This document shows, piece by piece, positions 23,706 through 33,900 of a stretch of DNA of 38,749 nucleotides. The stretch is from CAYLJJ01 sp964384025. Lineage in GTDB: Bacteria; Myxococcota_A; Bradymonadia; UBA7976; UBA1532. The translations under genes were made by a program, and so were the position numbers. The stretch's first letter is position 1; each line of letters begins with the position of its first letter. Location: the NCBI GenBank assembly GCA_964384025.1, contig CAYLJJ010000068.1, positions 1 through 38,749 on the forward strand, read 5' to 3'. The notes beneath the pieces were generated by a model. That model made no database searches, was not told where the DNA came from, and worked only from the letters and a program-made list of their open reading frames with translations.

Positions 23706-24860
23706 ATGACTACCAAGTCCATGCTCGAGTTCAGCCTCCAGAACATCGCCGTTTGCACAATTGCTGCTCTTCGCTACCCAGTCCGCATCGCCACGACCAA
23801 CCTCGAACGGCAGGCGATATTCAGGTTTCGATATGAAGTCTACTGCTCGGAGTTTGAACAGCGCGGTCACCCAGACGCCGACCACGCCCAGCGCATCGTG
23901 CGTGGAGAAGGCGACGATGATCCAGACACGCTCCTCTTCTACCTGGGTACACCCGAACGAGTTATCGGAACGGTGCGGCAAAGAGTTTTGCTACCTCACC
24001 GCAGATTTGATGATGTGTGGAGTCGATACTCCCTGGATAGAGTTCCAATGGCTAAAGCCACCGTGACTTGCCTGACAGACATGTTCATGCTCCACCCAAA
24101 TTTTCGAGGAAAGCTCGCCGGGCTCTCTTTGCTGACCAACTCGTCACGTGCTGTCTGCCGATTTCATCCCATTGACTTGGTCATCGCCGACGCTCATCCA
24201 CGACTCATCAATTTCTACTGCGAGCTTGGCTTCTTCCCCTATGGAGCAGATTTCATAAGCGCCAGCAACGGTATCGCCGTGCCCCTGATGGCCGTAGCTG
24301 GCGACCTCGCGGCTCTGTACAAGGTAAGGAGCCCCATGATGCTCTCCACTGCACTCCTCTCTCTGCGAGGGCGTCTCGGCACCCAAGTGCCATCTGGGTT
24401 GAAGCATCTGGGCCACACGCAGCAGAAGCTCCTACTTGACGAAGACGACGTACAGGATCACCTCTCCCGATTTCTCTCTCGAAGATTGTCACCCGCTGAG
24501 AGTAACTCGCTGGCTCGGCTGGGGTTGGTCCTTGATGTTGAGAAGGATGTTCAAGTTGCCCAACAGGGGCAGAGAGATGGGGTCGCAGTCGTCGTTCTCG
24601 ATGGAAAACTGGGCGTGTTCCAAAATGATGAGCGGCTCGTGGCTGAGCTTCTGACTGGTGAGAGCTTCGGCGTCGAGACCCTCCTAGACAGAGGTGCCAA
24701 AAACAAAGCAGGAACTCGGACCATACAGAGGTCTTTGCTGCTCCTTCTACGAGCTCGGGCTCTTCGACATATGGTTCGCGAGGATCCATCACAGGCACAC
24801 ATCGCCAAAGGAGCGCTATCGAAATTGCAGCGTCCAAACACACCGGAAAACATCGTGTGA
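23706..24860 (+). CDS. GNAT acyltransferase fused to a cyclic-nucleotide-binding-like domain
   Basis: A 384-residue protein without signal peptide. Residues about 28-220 form a GNAT fold of the N-acyl amino acid synthase (FeeM) or autoinducer-synthase-like type: RQAIFRFRYEVYCSEFEQRG, ERVIGTVRQRVLLPHR, MFMLHPNFRGKLAGLSLL (acyl-CoA loop) and RLINFYCELGFFPYG. Residues about 250-365 resemble a cNMP-binding beta roll: EKDVQVAQQGQRDGVAVVVL, DGKLGVFQNDERLVAELLTG, then ESFGVETLL. The phosphate-binding Glu of the usual FGE motif is replaced by Val, and the expected Arg appears displaced, so cAMP binding is doubtful. An effector-gated acyltransferase is my inference; mycobacterial cAMP-regulated acetyltransferases have the reverse domain order. 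The ATG at 23706 has AGGT 9-12 bases upstream. Confidence 0.65.
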   Translation: MTTKSMLEFSLQNIAVCTIAALRYPVRIATTNLERQAIFRFRYEVYCSEFEQRGHPDADHAQRIVRGEGDDDPDTLLFYLGTPERVIGTVRQRVLLPHRRFDDVWSRYSLDRVPMAKATVTCLTDMFMLHPNFRGKLAGLSLLTNSSRAVCRFHPIDLVIADAHPRLINFYCELGFFPYGADFISASNGIAVPLMAVAGDLAALYKVRSPMMLSTALLSLRGRLGTQVPSGLKHLGHTQQKLLLDEDDVQDHLSRFLSRRLSPAESNSLARLGLVLDVEKDVQVAQQGQRDGVAVVVLDGKLGVFQNDERLVAELLTGESFGVETLLDRGAKNKAGTRTIQRSLLLLLRARALRHMVREDPSQAHIAKGALSKLQRPNTPENIV

Positions 24861-24992
24861 ACTCTAGTATAAAGTTGTGCTATCAAACACCAAATAGCTC
24901 CTCCTCAGGCCAGCGTCCAACGGTCATAATTGAAAGCCCTTTAACTCTTCGTTAGCTTCAGTTTTGCCGATCAGTTTTATTAGGAGAGAGGG

Positions 24993-27900
24993 ATGAGGCT
25001 CTATCGAACGTTCCTGCTTTTTACCTGCCTTTTGGGAAACGCCTGCGATGACAGCTCCCCATCATCTGGGGTTGATGGGTCGGGGCAAGATCAAAATCAC
25101 CTGGATGGAAGTATCTCTTTTGATCAAGAAAATTTGGATGAGCAACCCAGACTTCCTGATGAGGGGCATTCTCCAGATCAGCGAGACTCTCAATCACTCG
25201 ATCTCTCTCTAGATAGAATGCTTGAGGATATGGTGCGAGATGAGAGGCCCCCGCCTCTAGATCTTGCTTTTGATCAGCGCTTGGATATCGCAGCCATGTT
25301 GGATATCCCAATACAGGAGGATCAAGGAGCATCTCAGGATCAAAGCATCTCCTCAGATCAGCTTGAGCTGGATAGCGCCCTCTCTGATCGCCTTGAGCTG
25401 GATAACACCCTCTCTGATCGCCTTGGGTTAGACAGCGCTCCTCTCGATCCGCTGCGCTTTGAAGGAGAGCTGGGTAGAGCCCAACGAGGCGTGGCCTTTG
25501 AGTTTGAGGCTCTCCCAGCGGGAGGAGAGGGGCCTTATCGTTGCCATGCCGAAGAGCTTCCCCCTGGATTGAGCCTTGATCCTCTCCGCTGTGTGATCTC
25601 TGGAGTTCCTGAGGGAGAAGGAGATGTTAACTTTACGCTGTTGTTGCAAGACAGTCGAGGAGAGGAGCTGAGACTGCCGTTTGAGTTGGAGATCGCGGCG
25701 GCAGCGCTCAGCCTTGAACGAGATCAACTCCCTGCCGCTCAATCAGGGCTCCCCTATGAGGTTCAACTTCAGGCTGGGGGGGGAGAAGCTCCCTATCGCT
25801 TTGAAGCTCTGAGCCTACCTGATGGCTTGAGCCTGAGCGCTGAGGGTCTCTTGAGTGGGATCCCCGAAAGTGAGGGGATTTTAGAGGTCCAGATCCGCTT
25901 GAGCGACGCGGGAGGGCAGATCTTAGAGCAAGATCTTCAACTCAGGATTTTACCCCTTGGTCTCTATCTCATCACTGACACCCTACCCCCCGCCGAGCTG
26001 GGGCAAGGCTATCGCTTCTCTCTGGAGGGCTTGGGTCTCGCGCCTCTACGTTGGTGGGCTGAGGGCCTGCCCCCCGGCTTCCTCCTGCACCCGCTCCGAG
26101 GGATCCTCTCTGGGAGTCCTCAGGAGTATGGCAGCTATAACATCACCTTCCACCTCAGCGATATCCAGGGCGAGCAGGTTGAGGCGCAGCTGATCTTGGA
26201 GGTTCGCCCCACCTCCCTGAACATCGCCACCGATCGTCTACCAGATGGTCGCGTAGGTGTGGCACTTCAGGGCGTAACCCTTCAAGTGGGCAGCGGCGTG
26301 CCCTCCTTCCGTTGGACTGTAGCGGGGCTCCCCCAAGGACTCACCTACGACCCAGAGACAGGCGCCCTTGAAGGTACACCTGAGGAGGCGGGGCTCTTTC
26401 ATCTACAGGTGCAGCTCTCGGATGCAGCGGAGCAGTCGACAGAGCAGGGCTTGCCTCTCTTTATCCGACCTGCGGCCCTCAGCATCCTGACCGAGATCCT
26501 CCCTGAAGCGCTCATCGCTCAACCCTATCAATTTCAACTTGCAGCTCAAGGGGGCACAGCGCCGCTGCGTTGGAGCGCTGAGGGGCTCCCTCCAGGTGTA
26601 GTTCTGGACAGCTCCGGTCGGTTCTCAGGCCAGATAGAGAGCTTGGGAACTTGGTGGATCGACGTTCAGCTCTCTGACACTGACGCTCAACAAGCGACGC
26701 GCCTCTTCTCTCTACGAGCACAAGCCCCACAGCTTGAGTTAAGCTTCGCCCAGGAGTTGCCAGAGGGGGAGCTGAACCAGCCCTATCCTCCTCAGCAGCT
26801 GGAGATGGAGGGGGGGGCAGAGCCCTTTCTGTGGCGCGCCCTGGGGCTGCCTGCAGGGATCAGCTGGGACCCTGAGTTGGCTCAGCTCAGCGGCACCCCG
26901 CAGGAGTCGGGCAGTTTCACATTTAGTCTCTCAGTTGAGGATGCAGCAGGGCAGCAGGGGCGCATCAGTGGGGTCCTTGAGATCCGCTCTGGTCCCCTGA
27001 TGATTGTGACCGAGAACCTGCCTGAAGCAGCGACAGATGTGGAGTATCTGACACGCCTTGAGGGAGCGGGCGGCCAGCTCCCCTATCGGTGGTCGATCTC
27101 CGAGTTGCCGCAAGGGCTTCAGCTTGAGGGAGATCAGCTGCGAGGGCGCCAAGAGGAGGCAGGCCTCTTTAAAATGCTCCTCCGCATTGAAGATGCTTCA
27201 GGAGCGCGTGAAGAACTTGAGTTACCGCTGCGGGTGGAGCGCAGCCCACTGCGTCTGCTCACCGAGGCCTTCCCTGTCGCTCGAACAGGCTATGAGTATG
27301 ATCTTCAGGCTGAAGCGCAGGGGGGAGATCGGCCCTACGCTTGGGCTCTGGAGGTGCACCCCGCGCTGGGGGTCCAGATCGACGCTGAGACAGGGCGCTG
27401 TGGGGGTCGTGCGCGCGGTTTGATGGGCATCAACGCCTATCCAGCGACGCTGCGGCTCACCGACAGCGGGGGTGAGAGCCTCAGCCTTGAGGGCTCAATC
27501 AACCTGGAGGTCGCTGAGCTGATCTTTGAGTTGGAGGCGCTGCCAGATGGCTATCTACAGGCGGAGTATCAGTTTCAGTTGCCTGTGTTGGGTGGGGCAC
27601 CTCCCTATCAGTGGTCGGCTTCGGGGCTGCCTCAAGGTCTGTTGATCACTCGAGATGAAGGGATCATTCAGGGAGAGCCCACCCGCATCAGCGCACTCCG
27701 CGCCACCTTGAGCGTCTCTGACACCCGTAATCAACGGATAGAGCGACAGCTCCCGATCCGCATCTGGGGCGCGAGGATAGAGATCGATCAGGAGGGGCTC
27801 CCCGAGGGGCGCTTGATTCAAGAGTATCGCGCCCTCTTGAGCGCTCAGGGGGGCAGCCCCCCCTATCGCTGGTTTGCCGAAGGGCTCCCTGAGGGCTTGG

Positions 27901-30900
27901 AGATGCGCAGCCGAGAGGCTGAGATCTATGGACACCCCCAGGAGACAGGGGCTTATGAGATCAACATCTCGGTGGAGGACAGCGAGGGGCAGATCTACGC
28001 TCAGCTTTACCTGTTGGAGATCTACGATCGCGCGCTGACCTTCCAGATGGTGGAGTATCCGGCGGCGCGGGTGGATGAAGCTTATGATCTTCAGGTTCAG
28101 GTGGCGGGGGGGCGGCTCCCCTATGCTTGGCGAGCCGAGGGTCTCCCCCCTGGGCTGTTGATCGAGGAGGAGAGCGGGCGCATCTGGGGGAGCCCCACAC
28201 AGCGAGGCCGCTTTAACACCACTCTCTTTGTTGAGACCGCTGATGGTCAACAGGCAGGTGACGAGTTTGAGTTCCTGGTTGAGGCCAAGCGCCTCCTCTT
28301 GACTTTGCGAGATTTACCCCCTGCCCGCGAGGGAGAGCCCTATCACTATCGCATTGAGATGGAGGGGGGGATAGCGCCTCTGAGCTATGGAGCACAGGGG
28401 CTACCGGATGGAATGAACCTCAACCCCGAGACAGGTCAGATCGATGGGAGTCCTGAGGGTTACGGAGAGATCTTTGTCGATCTCTGGGTCGAGTCTGGAG
28501 ATGGGCAACGCGTAGAGCAACGATTCCTCCTCTCCATTACACCTCCTCGCTTGGAGGGCTTTGAGGGGGCCGAACTACCTGAGGGGCGCATCCATGAAGA
28601 GTATCGTAATCGTCCAGAGGTCTCTGGTGGGGTGCCTCCCTACCAATACGCTGCTGAAGGTCTCCCCCCTGGTCTCAGCCTTGATCCTGAGACCGGATGG
28701 TTGATGGGTACTCCAATCAGCTATGGACACTATGAGCCCTTCCTCTTGGTGAGGGACGCTGAGGGTCAAGAGACTGGAGCGGCGCTCTCTTTGGTCATTC
28801 AGCCCCCCCTCTTAACCCTGCTCATCCCCGAACTGCCGAGTGCTCGCCAGGGCAGCTTCTACGAGCTGTCTTTGGAGGTCACAGGCGGAGCACCGCCGCT
28901 GCATTGGAACGCCGAAGGCCTGCCTCCGGGCCTCTCCTTGGTCGGTGGTCTGCTCTCAGGAACACCCAGCCAGATAGGGGAGTTTCAGCCTCAGCTCCAG
29001 GTGATGGATAGCTGGGGAAACCTCGCTGAGCGAGGCTTGGAGCTGCTTGTAAGGCCGCCTCGCTTAGAGATCAGCTTGGAGCCCTTGCCGCCCGCGCGTG
29101 TTCAGGAGCCCTACCTTGGAGCCTTGGAGGCGGCGGGAGGGTTGCCGCCCTACACTTGGAGCCTTGATGGTCTGCCCGATACCCTCTCTCTGGATGAGGA
29201 GACTGGGCTGATTGAGGGTCGCCCCGATGAATATGGCTTGCTCCCCATTGAGATCAGCCTCAGCGACGCTTGGGGGCAGCGAGACTCCCTAGAGGGCAGT
29301 TTCCGGATCTGGCCTGAGCGCCTGATTCTTGAGCTGGAGCGTCTCCCCGATGGGGTTACCTGGGAGTTCTATGAAGCGCAACTTGAGGCCCAGGGTGGGG
29401 TGCCTCCCTATCGCTGGTCTGCCCTTCTGCCTCGAGGTTTAGAGATCGACCCGATCACCGGGAGGATCAGCGGGGTGCCGATCGATCATGGCGATCTTCA
29501 ACCCCTGCTGATCCTTGAGGACGCTGAAGAGCAGCGCCTTGAGCGGCCGGTTGAACTCTTTATTGAGTACCACTGCGTGATCAGCAATGGAGGTGTAGAA
29601 GCTTGCGATCGTCTCGACAACGACTGCGATGATCAGGTGGATGAGGGCTTTGATCTTCAAAGCGATGCTGAGCATTGTGGTGCCTGTGAACGGCGCTGTG
29701 ATTTCTCAGCAGCGCGTGCTCATTGTGAGATGGGGCGCTGCCTCTTGGATGCTTGTGAGGCGGGAGCGCATGATCTCGACGGTGAGCTAGAGAATGGCTG
29801 TGAGTATCGCTGCCTCTCCAATGGTGAGGAGGTCTGCGATGAACAAGATAACGACTGCGATGGAGAGATCGACGAGGGCTTTGATCTTCAAAACGCGTTA
29901 CAGCACTGCGGCGCCTGCGATGACTCCTGTGAGCGAGAGGGCTCTGAGATGGAGTGTCGTGGGGGACGCTGTCATCTTTTGGCTTGCCTCCCAGATTACT
30001 ATGACCTGGATCAACAACTTGAGAATGGCTGTGAATATGCTTGTGTGATCAGCGAGGGAGGTGTGGAGGAGTGCGATCATATAGACAACGACTGTGATGG
30101 TGCCATCGATGAGAGCCTGCGCTGCTCTGAGCGCATCCGCCCAGTGGTCTCTCTCCATCTCAGCATCGATCTGATTGAGCCAGGCGAGGAGATTCAGCTT
30201 TGGTTTGAGGCTGAAGATAATTTTGAGGTGGTAGAGCGCTGGGTAGAGTCCAGAGGGGAGGAGATCCCCTTGGCTCCTCAGGGACCCACCTCTTTCCGAC
30301 CTGAGGGAACAGGGGAGTTTGTAATCACCGCCTATGCAGAGGATCAGGCAGGCAATATTGGCCAGCACAGTCGCAGCCTCTTTGTCTTTGATCCCAATGA
30401 CGTCACTCCACCCACGGTCTGGATCCGCAGCCCTGAGCAGGACACCCTCATCGATAGCCCAATCATCTTTGAGGGGGAGGTCGCCGATGAAAACCTCGCT
30501 TGGTGGTCGCTCTCCTATAGTCCCAAGTACAGCGATGAGTGGGTCTCTCTGTTGGAGGGCAATGAGCCCCTGGATGGCGTCATCGGAGAGGTGCATCCAA
30601 GCCAGATGCTGCCTGGGTTCTATGACATCGCCCTCATCGCTGAGGACGCCAACGGTCGTCGGATCCAACATCAGCGACCCTATGAGGTAGCGGTGACCCC
30701 TGACATCGGCAACTTTAGGATCACCTTCACCGACCTGCATATTCCTGTCGCGGGGTTGCCGATCACCATCCAGAGGATCTATGACAGCCGCAAGAAGGTG
30801 AGCGATGACTTTGGCGCTGGCTGGAGCCTCTCCTTGAAGCAGGGGCAGTATGAGAACAATCGCCCCAATGGGGATGGCTGGGATGTCGTCCAGGGGGGGG

Positions 30901-33900
30901 GATTCTTTAAGTGGCCCTGTGGAAACTCAGGTGAGTTGGCGGATCACTTTACGACTGTGCGGGTCTCAGACGTGGAGCACTATCGCTTCCGCACCGAGGT
31001 ACAGCCCACCGCGCCGGTGCCCCTCACCGGTAATATCTGTCAGGTAGTCACCACCTTTGATTATATCGATGGCAGCCTGCCGGGGTTGGCCACCCTGAGC
31101 GTCTTAGGCAGCTCTTTGGCGGTCTATCAACCAGGTCGAGATTACCTCTCTGTAGATATCGATCGACTTGAGGAGGTCTATGAGGTGGGCGCGGTGCGTC
31201 TGACGACTCCTGATGGTCGAGTCTTTGACATTACTATGGAGGGGGGGACTCAGAGGATGGGGGAGCCCAACGGTAACGAGTTGACCATCGGCTATGATGG
31301 TGTGCGGCACAGTTCGGGGAAAGAGATCGCCTTTCAACGAGATGAGGAGGGGCGCATCATCTCGATCACCGATCCGAAAGGCGAACTCATCCGCTACAGT
31401 TATGATGAGGCGGGGGATCTCATTGAACATATCGATCAGGCTGGCAACAACTCTGGCTATCGCTATAACAACACCCATCATCTGTTAGAGATCATCGATC
31501 CTGAAGGCCACAGCCTGAGTCGCCAGGAGTTTAATGATGAGGGGAAGCTGATCGCGGTGATCGATGCGAACGGGGAGCGGATGGAGATCGACCCCAACAT
31601 CGCCGATAACACCGAAGTGCTTACTCTACCCTCAGGGGCAGTAGAGACGATAATCTATGATGAGCGTGGCAATGAGCTTCGTCGTATCGATCCTGAAGGG
31701 CGTATCTGGGAGCGGAGCTATGATGAAGATGACAACCTCCTGAGTCGGACAGATCCCGAGGGCAATATGGTTCGCATGGAGTATGACGGATTGGGACGTA
31801 AGATCCGCGAGATCGATGCTGAGGGGAATGTTCAGGAGTGGTCTTATGATGAGCGCAACAAGCCCACCTTGGAGATGGACTCAAACGGAAACACCACCCA
31901 AAAATCGTATGATGAGTTTGGCGCCATTCTGAGCGAAACCGACCCTTTGGGGAACATCACTCGCTACAGCTATGATGAAGACACAGGGCTCAGGACCAGC
32001 AAGACCGAAGCCAACGGTGGGGTTTGGCGTTATGGCTGGGATCGAGAGGGCAATAAGACCAGCGAGACCGATCCTCTGGGGAACATCACCCACTATACCT
32101 ATGACGCCAACAATAATAAAATTTCTAAGATGGTCAGCGTGATGGTAGATGGTGAGCTGATGGAGCTAGAGACTCACTACACCTATGATGCCATGAATCG
32201 GATCACCCAGACCGAGCACCCTGATGGGAGCCGTAGCGGGGTTGAGTTCAACTCTAGGGGCCTCAAGATCGCTGAGTTTAACAGAAATGGAGAGTACACC
32301 CACTATGAGTACGATCAGGTTGGGCGACTGATCGCGACTCACTACCCAGATGGCAGCAGCTACCGCGCTGAGTTTGATAGCGATGGGCGTCCAACCCTGG
32401 TGACTGATGAGAGCGGACGAAGCTACCGTCGAGAGTTTGATGAGATGGGGAGGGCGCGTCGCTCTGAGCTGCCTGATGGGAGCAGTTTTGAGCGGGAATT
32501 TGGCTCTCAGGGGGAGGTGGTCTCAGTCTCAAACAGCATGGGAAACAGCCACTCTTACCAGTTCGACGCCCGTGGAAAGCGACTCTCTACCACGACAATG
32601 AGTGGTGGCGTGATCCGCTGGGAGCGTGACGCCAATGGCAACGCGACGCAGATCAGCAGCGCGGATGGAATCGTCACTCAGCTTGAGTATGATGCGATGA
32701 ATCGGCAGACCGCTCAGATCATCGGTGGGCTGATCCGTACAGAGCAGAGCTATGACGCGATGGGTAAAATCGCTTCAAGGAGTGATCCGATGGGAGGAGT
32801 CACCCGTTATGAGTATGACCTCAACGGTGAGCTGATCCAGGTCACCGATGCCTTGGGACAGATCACCCAGTTGGAGCGAGATGGGAGAGGGAAAATCATC
32901 ACCCTCACCGACGCTCGAGGCAATACCAGCCGCTTTGAATATGACGAGCTGGGGCGACGGATCGCCACCTTGCTACCCACCGGGGAGGAGGAGCGCCTAT
33001 TTTACGATTCTGAGGGGCGGCTGACTCGTAAGATCGACTTCGCTTCTCGAACGACGAGCTATCACTATGATGAGCGAGGTCGCTTGACCCTGAGCAGCTT
33101 ACCCAATGGAGAGCAGGTACGCAGGACCTATACCCCCACCGGGCGCTTAGAAACCTTCCAAGACTCACGCGGGCTTACTCGTTGGGAGTATGACCAGATG
33201 GATAGGATTCTTGTGCGTGTTGATCCAGATGGGAGCGAGATCGCCTTTGAATACAATCGCCAAGGTCAACGAACAGCGGTGATCACTGAGTTGGGTCGCC
33301 TTGAGTACACCCACAATGAGATGGGACTGATCAACACTGTAAGGGATCTTAACGGGGGGATCACTCGCTATCGTTATAATGAGGCGGGGGTACTGATCTC
33401 TCGCGAGCTGCCCAATCAGATCAGGATGGAGTTTGAGTATGATCAGTTCAGGCGTCGAGAGTGGGTCCGAATCATCGACGGTGCTGCGGGGGATCAGCTG
33501 CTCGCCTCCTACCACTATGAGTTTGATCTGCGCAGCCTGAGGAGCGCGATTGAGGAGCAACCCAGTGGGCGGCGTATCAGCTACGAATATGACCTGTTGG
33601 GCCAGCTCATCCAGGAGCGGATCAGCGCGCCTCAGGAGGAGGAACGGATCATCAACTATGCCTATGATGAGGTGGGCAACCGGATTCTAAAGGATGACAG
33701 CCTGGAGGGGGAGACACGCTACGATTACGACGCCTCTGATCGCATGATATCGGAGGGAGATTTTGCTTGGTCATTTGATGAGAACGGCAACATTCAACAG
33801 GAGGAGCTTGGAGGAGCACAGATCCGCTACACATTTGACTCTCAGAATCGCATGATCTCTGTTGAGAAGGAGGGGCAACTCTTTGAATTTGAGTATGATG

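Noticed and set aside
27555..28250. 231-codon minus-strand open frame inside the He_PIG array
   Set aside because: Its own internal repetition is the antisense shadow of the Ig-like repeats.
29898..30740. 280-codon minus-strand open frame inside the giant Rhs gene
   Set aside because: It is antisense to conserved DNDCDG modules and has no independent support.
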